Both the position numbers and the translations under genes were made by a program. This document shows positions 45,721 to 58,300 of a stretch of DNA of 64,000 nucleotides, piece by piece. The number at the start of each line of letters is the position of its first letter. Position 1 is the stretch's first letter. The DNA is from Platycnemis pennipes (taxonomy: Eukaryota; Arthropoda; Insecta; Odonata; Platycnemididae): contig OW121852.1 in NCBI GenBank assembly GCA_933228895.1, forward strand, positions 103,623,544-103,687,543. Reading direction: 5' to 3'. The notes below the pieces were generated by a model. It saw only the letters and a list, made by a program, of their open reading frames with translations. It made no database searches and was not told where the DNA came from.

Positions 45721-47809
45721 AGAGGTTTTTTTTCCTCACAAGATTTTGGATTGAAATGTGAGGAGTAGTTTATTTTACCATATTCCCTTTGGTCCTGAAA
45801 AATACCTGGCCTATGAAAAAATAAGTTTTTCAATTCTTTTAAGCACTTAAAGGGCCACTGAAATTATATATTGTAAAAGTTTTTATTATTTTTTTGTTGA
45901 AATACTTATAATCTACATCTGTGTACAGTTGTTATTTGAGAGATAGGAAAAAATGTGATGATGGCATGAATTATAATGAAGTACCACCTTATGTATTAAT
46001 ATTCTATACATGAACAGAAAAAATTCAACGTGGGCTAGAAATAGATGAAATATAGTTCACATTATTGAGGCGCAGAATATTGATATCTGAAAAATGAAAG
46101 CTAAAAGAGGGACTCTAGTTCATGAGATGGATACTGTCAAGGCTTTCACAGATGGGTACATTAGTACAATATTCTATTGGAGAAATTTACCCTCTGAGGG
46201 ACGTTATAACTGATTTTCCACACATGTTTGACAAGGGCACCGAAGAGGATATTCATCACGTTGTTTGGATAAGGTCGATTTACGCTAAATAAGTAATACC
46301 TATGACCTTTCTTTCCTAGTATCTCATTTCAAAATACTTCGGCCCGTGTTTACCTTCCGGCAGTGACAGCTTTGTCAGCGAAATCTCGATCCGTACCGAG
46401 TTATGTATAAAATGTGGTATAAGAAGTTCATTTGTCGGATTGGGCGTTAGCCATGTACCTGTTGGCATTTTTCGTCAAGAGAATGTTGGCACCAGGTTTT
46501 TATCTACTCATCCTTTTTCGCTCCCGAAATGTCTTGTCCACCTATCTTCCCAATGCCCACCTATTCGTGTAAATAAGCTTAGTTCACGGTCACATCTGTT
46601 GGCAAAAACGACATCGCCAGGAATTATACGCAATTATGTGAATGATTTAAGCCTCTTTCCCAAAAAAGTTTTAATGTGGTCATTCCTTTATATAATGTCC
46701 TTGTATTTCTCCCTCCCCAGCATCTGATTTGAAATAAATTGAAGCGCTGAAAGTAATGTGATTATTCACAAGTGTTCCAAAAACAAAATTCGTTTTATTT
46801 GACGTTACATCTAGTTGATACGCTCAATAAAATGGTTTAAAAAGGATGCCGATGATACTCAATGGTTTTAAACTTCCGTTGCTGAGAATTGAGTGCTATC
46901 CTGGTGAACGACGTCCTGCACCAAGCTCTCTTCACGTTTCAGCGCTTATCCCAGGGGAGAAAATAGTCACGCGAGCCAAATTCAGCGCCGCTTTGGCAAA
47001 AATTCCTTGGCCCCCTCCGACGGCCAACGGGAAACCTAAAAGTCTCAACCTTGCCCCATATTGTCGCGGAAGTGAGCGCCCTGAAATGCAATCGCCATAA
47101 CAATGTGCTTGACCCGGTGACATGACTCCGTCTTTGGATGAGTGGAGAGGAATCCGGCACGCGTTTTGGTCGCCAGCTTTAAATGGACCACAAATCTATG
47201 GCGTCTTTGTGTTTCCATTTCACTCAGCGAATTTTTGCCGATTTGTAAGCTGAGAAAGGCTTAGTGAGGGTGGTAAAGAAACAGAGAGGTGTTAATTTTC
47301 TTAGAGACTCAAAACGGTCCGCCAATATTACCGCGTCTGTTAGTTTGATATATAGAGTATTTTACCTGGGTTTTCTGTGCTCGCTTCTTAAAGCGAAGGA
47401 TTGTTTGGCTCTGATAAACTCCGTGCGCCTCTTATTGATTGTGAACTCTGTATGGTATTTTCTAGGAGAAAAGAACTTAAGGATTCACAGTCCACCTTGG
47501 AAAAGCAAATATTACACTATGCAGCCTAATGTGAACAGTTATTAGAACCTTCTTCCATTTAGTTGAATTCCTTATTCAGACCGAGGTTCAAGTCCAACCT
47601 CGACAACTCGCATATGAGTCTTTATACTGTTGTAGCAGTTAAGTAATTCATGTGCTCAAACTGATAACGTACAGAAAGTTCACAGAACCCCCTGGCTTTT
47701 AAGGGTAACCACTAGACAAACGCAATATCTATTCCAGATGCGGAATTGCGACCTGTAATCTTAAGATTTTGGGGATGGTATCTTGTCGACATGGTTCTTC
47801 ATGATTTAG
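45721..47809. other. no supported gene
   Basis: A B-box-like GAGGTTCAAGTCCAACCTCG near 47584 may be a lone SINE head; no body is recognised. The frames at 46440-46727 and 47264-47545 have no domains. Confidence 0.4.
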
Positions 47810-49165
47810 GTATTTGTCTTGTCTTGTGGTTTAGTTTACCTGGGCGGGATAGGACGTTACTGTCCTCTCCACCCCCCGCCCAGGGCATAATAGGTACATG
47901 TATCTACCCTTAGGTACAAAATTGATTCAATTAATACATTACAAGTATATAGCCCTATAAAATGAGCACAAAAAATAACAGAAATATTTTTTAAAAATTG
48001 ATTGAAAATAAAGCAGCGTATCAAGGATGACAACCAGTGGAGAGAGAGGAAAACACTTGGTGATTATATGATATATAAAATCTGAATTCATCAAAAAATT
48101 AAAATAAAACTTAGAAACGAGACAAATATCAATTAACATTAGTAAGATAAAATACAAAATATATACATGTATAAAATAAAAAAAAATTAATTAATAAAAA
48201 ATGGAAATGAAAGAAATGGGTTTTCACGTGATGTAAGTTTTGAGGAATAGATTATGAAGCCTCTTTCTCGAGTATTCCGATTTTAACTCTTTTGGGAGGG
48301 CGTTGTACGCCCGTGCATATGCTACAGCAAAGGATCTCGTCATCCTAGATGATCGGTGGCAAGTGATTTGGATCGTCGAGGCCGCGTTCCTTGTGCTTCT
48401 GCCGTTGACCGTCTCAAGCGTTTGTAGCCTGCATGAGATGTAGCCAGGAATTTTTTCTTCAAAGCTTTAATCCCTGCCTGGGTTATGGCGAGCGTTTTCC
48501 GGTCCTTAATCTTTAGTACACCCTCCCGTATGTAGTACAGGGTAAGGTGTGACCTGAAGTCTCCCCACGTCCTCACCGGAAAAGTCGCTGCATGGCACCA
48601 AGCAGAAGTCAATGATGGGAAAAAGAAGAGTTATGATTAGGAGGATTTTGGTTCGTTTTCCAGGCCAGTAATGCATACCCCTGAGTCGCCGGAGGCCCTG
48701 GAGACGACCTGCGATACCTGGGAACCCCAGGAAAGGTCGTGGCTAATGATGACACCTAGGTATTTAACCTTTTCTGAGAAAGGGATGAAGATTCTTTTGA
48801 TGCAGATGGTCCGGGTTTGAGGCCCGACGAATCTCTCCCGGATTCTCCAATGGCCCAGGATCATGGCAGAGCATTTAGCGGGGTTGACGACCATCCCCAT
48901 TCCTGCAAACCATTCACTCACACCCGCAATGTCCACATTCACCCTCCTCACACATTTATTCAATGAAGAGCCGTCAGAATCCGCGACCAGGAGGACGTCG
49001 TCTGCGTAGAGCATTGTGCGGCTGTATTGCGGAACCCTGGTGACTCCGTCTATGAAAAGATTAAAAAGAAGTGGGGACAGACAGGAACCCTGGGGTACGC
49101 CAATGGGTTGAAATGAGTTTATTTTTTTGTCTATGTTTAATAATAAACTACTCGAAATCATTAGG
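47810..49165 (-). mobile_element. 5'-truncated non-LTR retrotransposon (LINE)
   Basis: The minus strand starts inside the reverse transcriptase at about 49165 and continues past the ORF stop at 48224 into a roughly 400-bp AT-rich 3' UTR. The UTR ends near 47810 in short ACAAGACAAGACAAATAC repeats, which look like a LINE tail. 5' truncation is the normal result of aborted target-primed reverse transcription. Confidence 0.75.
48224..49161 (-). pseudogene. LINE reverse transcriptase, frameshifted
   Basis: The reading frame shows the RT palm block GVPQGSCLSPLLFNLFIDG, then the catalytic YADD box (LYADDVLLVA, about residues 51-60 of the remnant). It goes on with GMGMVVNPAKC and KVKYLGVIISHDLSW. 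After about 48690 the frame breaks: TLLFPIIDFCLVPCSD is in one other frame and HLTLYYIREGVLKIKDRKTL in a third. The end, SFAVAYARAYNALPKEL then NLFLKTYIT and stop, matches the usual CR1/Jockey-like C-terminus (SF...A..WN.LP..L). RT copies element RNA at the target site in the nucleus. Multiple shifts make this copy dead. The clade is not certain. Confidence 0.85.
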
Positions 49166-50476
49166 CACTGCTCAGTCTCTGGCTTTCATCACGTAGATGC
49201 ATCTTGTTTGTAAGAATCTGTAGCTGGAAGTTGATCGCTCGCTCTCCGGTCAAAACCGACATGATGTTTCATATTAATTGTAATGAGTTAAAATTAATGA
49301 CTTTCTATTGCGCGTGTTCATTAAATCAATGGAATTATTAATTTAGACGTCATTCTACGATTCAGTCACGAGTTATTGGGAAGAAAACTCATTCCGTAGA
49401 AAATATTGAGTATGGAGTCAATTAATTGACTGATATTCATCTAATCATTCACATCTGCGCCTGGTTTTAGTCTGCCTTTAAAAATACCGTAGGCTATGTT
49501 TGCTCTCTGAATGTCCATGTGTGGCTACCATATGTGTATTCCTTCACTAATTATCATGAAATGAATTCTGCATTCACCTTAGCTAATAATATATTTTACT
49601 ATAGCTAGTGCTTAATCCGAGCAAACGTGATCCTAAAAATTGCGTACACCATCGCAACTATCGCAGGCGAATGTTTGTTGCATTTTTATATGCTTTTTCT
49701 AAATTTTAATACTTCATATTAGCCTTTCCCTAGCTTTGATTTGTGGCTTAAACCTTCATGGACAGAAAAGGTGATTATCTTTGGGAAATCATAGGAGATA
49801 CTATGTCAAGTTAACTTCATGCTGTATCTCTATGGGAACATATCTTAGCCTTGATAGATTGAGAGATAGAGATTGAGCGTTCCTATCTTGAAGCTGCTTT
49901 GTCTCTGTTATTAGTAGTTAAAGCCTGTCTCGGAATGTATGCTGTAATTTAGTTAACATTGATGCTCAACTCACTCTTGTGATTGATGCTCTGCCGTTCT
50001 GCTATCACCAGAAAAAATCTTGTCAGCTCCCAGTTTCGTGAGTTAAATGTTCTCGGAGAGGAAGGGTTTTCTGTAGTAAACGAAATTTCATCGTACCCGT
50101 GTCTTTCCAAAATATGTTCTCATTTAAGAACAGATGGGTGGAGGAGAATATCCGAAAGTGGGTTCAGCCTTGGTTCCCCACCCTTTGTGGACCTGCATGG
50201 CATTCTTTTCCAGATGAGCGGCTACAGAGCTTGCCCCTCCCATCCTGGCTTTTCCTTCCTCTTCCTGTTAACTACGTGACATTCAAGATTCACGAGACTT
50301 TTTATTTCAAGAGTGCGTTCGTTCCCCTGTCAAGTCTAGCTTCCGCCGCCGGGACTTAAACTGTCCCGTTCCTTCATGTCCTTTTCCTCTCAACCGTCTC
50401 GTGAAGCATCCTTAATATGGATTACGGACTCTGGAGCCGTCTCGGAATAAGATTGGATCTCTCAATATGTATTCAG
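49166..50476. other. no recognised features
   Basis: Short frames only. Confidence 0.4.
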
Positions 50477-50506
50477 CTGAGGAAAGGCGGACGATGTCCG
50501 CCGAAA
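50477..50506 (+). ncRNA. hairpin with hammerhead-like flanks
   Basis: CTGAGGA, two As, a perfect 7-bp stem GGCGGAC/GTCCGCC with loop GAT, then GAAA. The order CUGANGA, stem II, GAAA is that of a hammerhead ribozyme core. The two extra As before the stem and the lack of an obvious cleavage triplet argue against activity. Confidence 0.2.
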
Positions 50507-50939
50507 TTATCCCACGAAAACTTGTAAATTTCATGCGTTTCTTTGTTTTATTTATACCAATATGTCATAAATCTGTACCTTATCCGTAGATTATGCATAT
50601 GTTAGCGCCAATAAGCCTTTATTGGCTTCACTATTAGTATAAATTGTCTGAAAATCTAATAGGTTGTTATATTTATGTACATCTGTATATATTATGTGTT
50701 GGCAGTAAATTTCTTGAAAGTAAATTGCTGAAGTGGATGTTAAATAGCGGCACAGGTGTGGTAGTTGAACATAGAACATAAAGGAAGAAATACTCATAGA
50801 GGTTCTTTAGAGCGTATAATTCTTACAGAAATGTCTTCCGTTCTTCATGTCGAAGAAGATGGCTGTGGTGACCAAGATGTTCAAAAGCAATGTCTTTTTC
50901 TTATTGTTTTTCATTCAGCTTTTAAATTTGGCGTTGCTT

Positions 50940-51066
50940 AGGATATATCGCGCCATCTGACCTGATCTAAGGCGAATACAAAGTCCTTGCCCGAGGCGGG
51001 ATTCGAGCCTGCAACCTTTTGGATTACCAGGCCAACGCGTTACCAACCTGGCTACCGTGGCTGACT
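50940..51066 (-). mobile_element. SINE family B
   Basis: The minus strand reads CACGGTAGCCAGGTTGGTAA, CGCGTTGGCCTGG, then GGCTCGAATCCCGCC as B-box. The head aligns with 58149 (GTAGCCAGGTCAGTAACGTG). Confidence 0.7.
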
Positions 51067-53368
51067 TCTTTTTTGTTTTCCACGTTTAAATTATCACACC
51101 TGTGACCACTGTAAATGTATAAGTATTTTTTGCTCCTGCGTGATTTTATCGCCAGGAGAAGTTCATCCGGTTCGCGGGTTCTCCTTGACCGTGAATCGTA
51201 AGCGTTGCGGGATGACCTCTTCTTAAAGAAAGTTTTCATTCGAATCGAAATCGAGGTATACCTGTCTGTCTGCTTGAATGTGACACGCAGGTTGAGAGGG
51301 TACTTCGGACGACTCATGCCGCCCTTGTCCATCCGACTCATTCGGATCGCGTCAGCAGGTCTCACCGGTTTTACTAGAAAGTGCTCGACTCAAGCAGAAG
51401 ATGGAGGTGCTTGATTCAAAGTACTTGATCGGTCACCGCCCGAATCTGTGTCGGTTCCGTTGTGCTCGAGCAGCAGTAGAAGTGGTTTTAAGGAGCTCAA
51501 ACTGCAGACGTTTTATCTCACGGTCAAACCCTGCGTGTCTCCCAATTTCCACGAGATATCATTTCTAGAGACTCAACGAGAAGCAATAATGAATGACAGG
51601 GTAAATAATTGACGATGGATGTCGTTTGCGGGCGTTCCCTGCAGTATCAATATTATTCTAGTGCTCTACAATGGCAAATAGGGAAAATATGATCCAACCT
51701 AGCTTGAAGCCACGAAATAACAAGGCGTGGATCAAAGCCGCGACTATTGGGTGGCCAGGAAACCGCGGTAAGGACAGGACTACTACGGCCGGACCTTGAA
51801 TCTGATCGAACGCATATTATTCCCGGTTTTCCCGGAAAATAATCGCGCGTATTGGATATTGAGTGTCGTGTGACTTTGTTTGTACTCTCTTTAGCTGTCA
51901 TGACCTCCGATTTAATAAAAATATGTTGAACTATTTGAGGTTGAATTGTTCACATTAGTAGCCGTGCATATTCGAGCATTTCGACTGCAAAGTTTTACAA
52001 TTCGTACGTAATTCGTTGTTTCGTATAATATTGATTCATTTGATTCGTATTATTAATGTAATTCCTGGTTGGACCTAATCTGTAAGTATTGCACCTTACT
52101 GTATTTTTAATCATAATTATTACTGGTTTATGCTAACATGGTCATCTAATTCTGCAATCTATTTGTTCTTATGGGTAATGTGCCCAGTGAAACATATCTT
52201 TTTGCCATTTGTGTGACGGTTACGTATCCAGATTCTACTTGAAGAAAACAAATATCGGTGTGTGTGGGTTTTATGATAAAAAGCCGCCTTTTTTACGAAT
52301 TCCTGATGCCGGAGAACTGAATGGAGAGGAAAATGAATGAGGTAGCTATAAGAGAGGAATTGACTTTTTTTCGGAGGTACTCCACGAACGCGAGAGATAT
52401 GGATAGAGGGCATTTGGAGTACGATTGGGGTTCTGAAGAGTATACTTCTCCCTGTACTATGGGAGTGAATCTCTTGAATAGTTTGAATAAGTAGAAAGAT
52501 AATTGATATTTGTATGGCAGAAGGTCCGGCAGATAATGAAAGCGGAGATATATTGAATCGGATGGCAAAGGGTGATCAAAAAGTGAGTTTTTCTATCTTT
52601 TTTAGCATCCTCGTTTATTATTTATTATTTTCTTCCAAAGTATTCGCCGTGTGAGACCTGCATCAAAATATCCTTCACTACGCCCTTTGAGAAGTGAATG
52701 GCCTTTCGCCGGAAAGAAAAATATTCCCAATGTCTAAAAGAATTCAATATCCACTCAGTCCTCCTTGGAATTTGGCTGCCCTATCTTTCGGGACAATTCC
52801 GTTACAGTTACATTTCATTGGGTTTGATCATTCATTCTGTCTAGCTCGTATGTTAATTTCTGCCTAAGATTTCTCTCTGTCAATCGGATGAATCCACCAG
52901 CTAAGACGCTGTTCTCGGCCATTCGATATCGTAGTCAGACTCCACACCCGTTGGACGATTTCAAATATTTTCATCTCTCTCTCCTGTTTGGAAAAGTGAG
53001 TTACATTGTGGTGTTACAATTCGCTTTAACGGCAATCTGTATTCCAGGTACCTACTGATTGTTAGAATCATCAACTTAAGCAACAAAGATAGCGGTTCAC
53101 AGCCAGTGTGGTCGTTGTTCGAGTATTCCTCCTCTTTCCTTTGAATTCCGTCCGTTGTCTAAGTCATTCGTGGTCTGCATAGTTAATGTGGCTTACGTTT
53201 TTGGATGTAGTACAATACTAATATGTAGTACAATACTACGATTTCGGACGATACTAGTTTCTTGGTAAAGCAGACTAATTTTATGTTCATTTGCAATTTT
53301 ATAAATCAACCTCATATATTCGTGAGTAGGATTTTGCAGGGAGAGAAGTTCGTGTTAAGCGAAAAATG
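51067..53368. other. no supported gene; small direct repeat
   Basis: ATGTAGTACAATACTA is directly repeated at 53205 and 53223 (period 18). Otherwise only short frames. Confidence 0.45.
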
Positions 53369-53660
53369 GGTGCAGCGGTTAGAGTAATGGCCTCCTACCT
53401 GAGGGCTCCGGCTTCAAATCCCGGCAGTGGAAGACTTTTTTCAATTGTAAACTAGCCCCTAATTGAGTGTTGTGTGAAGAGAATTCAAGTGCAGTACTCC
53501 GTCCGTCGGATGGGACCCTTGGGGCCTTTCATTAAGAGCAGGCCAATATAGACGCCAGGGTTCTCTCCACCTTTTTCCCATTCCCTTCCTTTTACCTTTT
53601 TTGCCGGTTTGAAGCGCCTATTAGTGCAGATACAGCCTTTAAAACACTGACGAGGGAAAA
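53369..53660 (+). mobile_element. SINE family A, tail subtype 2
   Basis: Head GTGCAGCGGTTAGAGTAATG and B-box CGGCTTCAAATCCCGG are both clear. The core is GTACTCCGTCCGTCGGATGG, CCTTGGGGCCTTTCATTAAG, then GGTTCTCTCCACC. The tail is CCGGTTTGAAGCGCCTATTA. A near full-length copy. Confidence 0.75.
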
Positions 53661-53669
53661 CTCAGTGGC

Positions 53670-53757
53670 AGAAATTGCATACACTAAACGAAGGTCGCGT
53701 CGGAATAAAAAATGAATCGTGCCATCCGACTGGTAAAATACTTCACTTCAGGTAATC
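53670..53757 (-). mobile_element. SINE family A core fragment, inverted
   Basis: The minus strand shows CTGAAGTGAAGTATTTTACC, CAGTCGGATGGCACGATTC, matching the start of the core but diverged. It lies head-on to the copy at 53369-53660. Confidence 0.4.
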
Positions 53758-54003
53758 TTATCTCGGAATTAAAGAAATTGGGATTTCTCTAGAAATACCT
53801 GTAATATTGTTGAATTCTGATGTAATTTTGACCGACTTTCGTCATGGAAATCCACTTTTATAGTCCCCTGCACAGGACCCATTTGTTATCACTTAGTTCT
53901 TTCTTTGTTTATTTCTTGTCCTAATGCACTTCGAGATGTAAAAGGGTTTTTTTCATGGTTAGAATGGAAATTCCCTACTTGGTTGGAATGCGCTTACTAA
54001 ACG

Positions 54004-54405
54004 GAGGGTACCTGGAGGTATTCTGAATAAAAGGATGTTTTAACTGGAGAGATTTTTCTTTCATCTTCTTTCTTTCAACGAAAATAAACGAGATACATGA
54101 TGAGTTTTTAGTTTCCTATCGGATCGGGATGTTTTTATTTCGTTCGGGATATATCTGCTCGTGTTAACTAGTGTTTCTCGCAAGGATGTCCGAGGATGGA
54201 GTCTGGGCTAGCGGAGAGAAAAGAAGTTATGAGGGTACCTGGAGGTATTCTGAATAAAACGATATTTTAACTGGAGATTTTTCTCCATCTTATTTCATTC
54301 AACGAAAATAAACGAGATACATGATGAGTTTTTAGTTTCCTATAGGATCGGGATGTTTTGATTGCGTCAGGGGTATTGCTGCTCGTGTTAACTAGCGTTT
54401 CTCGG
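54004..54405. repeat. direct duplication, about 175-bp units 227 bp apart
   Basis: GAGGGTACCTGGAGGTATTC starts both units (54004 and 54231). AACGAAAATAAACGAGATAC, ATGATGAGTTTTTAGTTTCC and GCTCGTGTTAACTAG occur in both. 48 bp separate the units. Divergence is low (a few percent plus short indels), so the event is recent. Confidence 0.9.
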
Positions 54406-54432
54406 AACATAAACAAACGAGATTTCCGATTC

Positions 54433-54619
54433 TCTATCGGATGGCATGTTAAACCTTGGATCCCTTTGCGCATTCCATTAAAAGAAGGCTAATACCAACC
54501 CCGGGTTTCTCTCCACCCTTCCTCCACTCCCTGAAAATTCCTAACTCTTCTCTTACACTCTCCTATCCTTAATGGCGCAAATGACTTAAGTTGCCTGTCG
54601 CTTCCCCCCTAATTATTAC
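54433..54619 (+). mobile_element. SINE family A, core and tail subtype 1
   Basis: CTATCGGATGGCATGTTAAA, CCCCGGGTTTCTCTCCACCC, then TTAATGGCGCAAATGACTTA and TGTCGCTTCCCCCC. The core is short at its 5' end, just after the duplicated unit ending near 54405. Confidence 0.75.
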
Positions 54620-56089
54620 AACAGCATAATGTTCGGCCCACGGTTAGAAGCTCCTGTGCATTTTCTTCCCGCCAGGGTCTTTTCTCTCGATGATGTTTTA
54701 ACTGATCGAACGTCTTCGTACCTGAAAATAACCCCTTGTTGTTCTCATCTCCTAACGTGCCACTTGCGTGAAAAACCTGGACGTTTAATGAATGAGCCGA
54801 TACAAAGTGAGCTCGAAACGGAAACTGTTAGGAAACATTATCCGCGGAGCAAAAAAATGTGGAGGCTCGCAGTCGGAGTTAGAGCCTGAGGTAATCGTCC
54901 CCAGGGCGTGGCCGGAGGCGGAGCCGATCTCTCGTGTCCCGTCCACCTTCCTCCCAGTTCGGCTTCTCTTAGCCCAATAACAGCGCGCGGCCCGACTCCT
55001 TCTCTCCCCCACTCGGGATGAAGTCCGCGGAGAGACGTGATGGATGCCATCTCTGGGAACGTGCGAAACGGAGAGACGGGGAAGTTGCTCTTTCATTCGG
55101 GAAAATCGGAAGGCGGACTTGGCTTAGGAAAGCTGAGGGGGGTATGGGTATGTGTATGAACGTTTATCCGATCTTGGCGTTCTCTTCGCTCCTTGCACCG
55201 ACTTTGTTTCTCTCCCAGCGCTGTTTATTTTTTTTGGTTTCTCTCGGCTCCCGATGCCGTGACCTCTATGGAGGCGGGTGACGCCATGATTCCGGCTGGA
55301 TGATTAACGGCCTCCGCGCTCAGGTGTGTGTGAGTGAGTGCCTGGACATGGAATACGGAGAAAGAGGTAGAGAGATTTGGAGTGAGGGATAAAATGGATT
55401 TTTATCGCTCTTTCAAGTTTAGAAGCTTTCTTTATCTCCTTTATATGTATGTGTTTATGTATGACTAAAGAATATCCCAAGGAAAAAAGCGGGTTTCGTA
55501 ACAAAGTCCAATGAAAGTATAAACAGTGTCCCTTGGATAATGAAAGGGCATGGTTGGGAAACTATAGAGATTTTAAGGTTGTTAGCGAGTATTTTTAAAT
55601 TTTTAGCGAGTATTTTTTTTATGAAATGTATTTTAAATTCGATCAATAATATCAGTAATCACGAGTTCGAGGCTGACTGGCTGCCTGCAGACATGCTCCT
55701 AATTCTAAATCTTCACGGTATCAGCAGAACAGAGGAAAGGGAGAAATTAAGAGCTTAACTATCGGACTGCTAGATACAAGATTGTTTTCCCTAGCGCAAC
55801 GCACGACTACAGTCGTAAAGTCTTTCTTTAAATAGGTATCACACTTCAGTTAGTATCCATAGCTTCTTTCTTCCTTTTTTCAGCAAATTCAGCATTAACG
55901 TTTGGTTACAGACGTGCCCTTACACGTTGGCCCTTGGGATAAGTTTTATATGTGTATGGAAGCTCTTAGGAAGCACTAAATAGAATTCTCTAGAGTTATC
56001 TAATTAAATATCTGAGTCTCATGTTAAACTCTAGTTACAAAGAATAATGAAATTAAACTTATAAGACGTGATGGACACAGGTAGTACTG
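54620..56089. other. no supported gene; GC-rich patch at 54890-55275
   Basis: The GC-rich patch has overlapping frames in several registers and no splice context that I can defend. Near 55570-55620 TTAGCGAGTATTTTT is directly repeated. Confidence 0.4.
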
Positions 56090-56190
56090 GAACTCCGACG
56101 CTTCGCTAGTGAGAGCGTTGCTTAGAGCGTTGGGTTACTGACCGAAAGTTCCGGTTTCGATTTCGCGACAGACCTTAGAATACGGACGTT
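56090..56190 (+). mobile_element. tRNA-like SINE head, unassigned
   Basis: GCTTCGCTAGTGAGAGCGTT, then GTTCCGGTTTCGATTTCGCG as damaged B-box. No recognised body follows. Confidence 0.35.
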
Positions 56191-56876
56191 TAATATGAAT
56201 GCAACTTAAGTGAACTCAACCCACACAAATCCACTTCCAGGTTAATCCCTGGTTTTTGATACTTCATTATTTGTCGTTCATTTGGTGAGTGCAGGGTTGT
56301 TTCCCGCTGTACATAACTGCTTCTACAATCTCATACTCTTACTCTTTTCTCTGTTTTCATTCCTCTTTCTTCATTCAGGCATATAACCTCTCAGATTTCT
56401 TTCCATCTTCTAAGTCAATACGTTTTAGTGTGTGTGCTTGTCAGAAGGCATAATGAATGTCTGCGAAAATGAATGAAGACGTGATGAGGGACCTCGTTGG
56501 GAACGGCGCCTCAGTCTTTCCGCCTTACGCTTGGGATTTTAAACCTGAGTCACGTCTGCCAATTACAAAATGTGAGTCTGTTGGCCCCTCCACGCTCTCT
56601 TATTTACATCCATCCCTCATCTCTTTTCGGCTGCACGAGCTTCAGAATCACATATACAACCCTCTTTCGTAAAAAAGAAACCACTTTGGGCAAATGAGTT
56701 GTCAGCTCAATTATATCCAGCTTATCAGTTCTAAGCTATTCCGATAATAATTTATTGTTTCATTGAAAGGTTTACAGACATTGTGTGAAAGAGTTCGTAA
56801 TTATATAAAATGCTGAACTTTATAACAAGCATATCTGTCGCGACTTGTAATCCTCCACTGGTCAGTAAATCACCAT
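56191..56876. other. no recognised features
   Basis: An acceptor-like CCTCTTTCTTCATTCAG ends near 56379; no coding exon follows. Confidence 0.4.
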
Positions 56877-57183
56877 CATTGGTCAACAATCCTAGGATTG
56901 GTTTGACGCAGCTCTCCATTCGATTCTTCTCTCGGCCAACCTTTTCATTGTGACGTAATTCTTCTCTTTTACATCCCTCACAACCTGTTCCGTGTATCTC
57001 ATACGACGCCTGCCTTTTCCAATCTTCCCGTTCACTTTGCCCTCGACGATAGTCCTCATCAGACCATCGCGTCTCAAGATATGGCCGATTAAGTTGTCCC
57101 TTCTTCTTTTTAGAGTTGTCAGCAGACTTGTCTTTTCTCCCACTCTTCTTAGAACTTCCTCGTTACTTACTCGGTTAACATGT
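56877..57183 (-). pseudogene. LINE ORF2 C-terminus, 5'-truncated
   Basis: Minus-strand translation starts NRVSNEEVLRRVGEKTSLLT, continues TLKRRRDNLIGHILRRDGLM, later GKGRRRMRYTEQVVRDV and ends EWRAASNQS before a stop. This is the well-known end of an arthropod LINE RT protein. The visible part has no frameshift. Truncation is at about 57183. The remnant at 28238-28462 covers the adjoining upstream part of the same family. Confidence 0.85.
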
Positions 57184-58148
57184 AATATTCAGGTCAGCAA
57201 CTACTAGTTTTAAAAAATATGGAATTTTTAACACTCCCAAAGGCATACAATTTGTCAATACATTTATGACATTAATTATAAATAATTTTTTCATTCAGGT
57301 GCTTTAATTTCATTTTATCTTCCATTTGAACCCCTAATGAATTTTTCCCCTCTGCCTTCTCTATAATATATCTGATATTATTTAGCATTTCATCTAGGAA
57401 TAGTTTACTGATTCTTTTATTCGTAGTAGTACCTACTAGATAATTTTTTAGATATTTCAGAATCTTTTCGTTTCTTTCTGTGAAATACCGGGTTGGTAAC
57501 TTCTGTGGATTCTCAACAAACAGAGACGACCAAATGCGAGAATTTCAATTTTTCATAGATTCTGCGATATCGGTGACCAATTTGAAACAGTGTAATTCTC
57601 ATTACAGATAATTACCCGATTTATTACTGGATGGATTTTCGAGTTATAAATGAAGCAGGGATTGCGAGGAAATAGGGTTTAAGTGGTGGATCGAGTGCTA
57701 GTTATGTTAATATACGGTCTCCTTGGTGCTTCCTTTGCTAGTAATTTAGTGACTACGCAGTATTTTCCACGTCCTTTCTGCGTACCCTGAAAAACATCCT
57801 ACGCACACCCAACCCACATTGCCTTTATTGCGCAAATTACCTTAGCAATCGACCCCCACCTTTGAAGAATTCACTTTTCTCATGTTGACTGGTCGACTTC
57901 CTTGCTTGAATTCTTTCGTCGAAGGACATCAGAGGAGGTAAACCTACATTATCGAGGAAAATTCGGCCATAAGTGATCGGGATTAACGCTATAAATGCAT
58001 AAAACATGGGACCACATTTTTACCCCAAAGACCCGGATGACATTCTTTGTAACGTATCTCCACTGAGTATACCTTGATCAGATCTTCGGTTTACAACAAC
58101 TCCGCGGGAAAAAAACTGACGGTCAATCACCAATCGGCGTGGCGTAGC
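57184..58148. other. no recognised features
   Basis: AT-rich, short frames only. Confidence 0.4.
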
Positions 58149-58300
58149 CGGTCGCTGTAGCCAGGTCAGTAACGTGCCGACCTAGTGACCCAAAGATCGT
58201 GGGTTCGAATCCCACTATAGGCATGGATGTTGTGAATGTCTTAGGGTTAAGATCATAGGCTAGATATAACCTTAGTCGATAAATACGATAGTATGTGCGG
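58149..58300 (+). mobile_element. SINE family B, best-preserved head
   Basis: GTAGCCAGGTCAGTAACGTG, CCGACCTAGTGACCC, then GTGGGTTCGAATCCCACTA, a near-perfect B-box and T-stem. The body GTCTTAGGGTTAAGATC follows. Confidence 0.7.
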
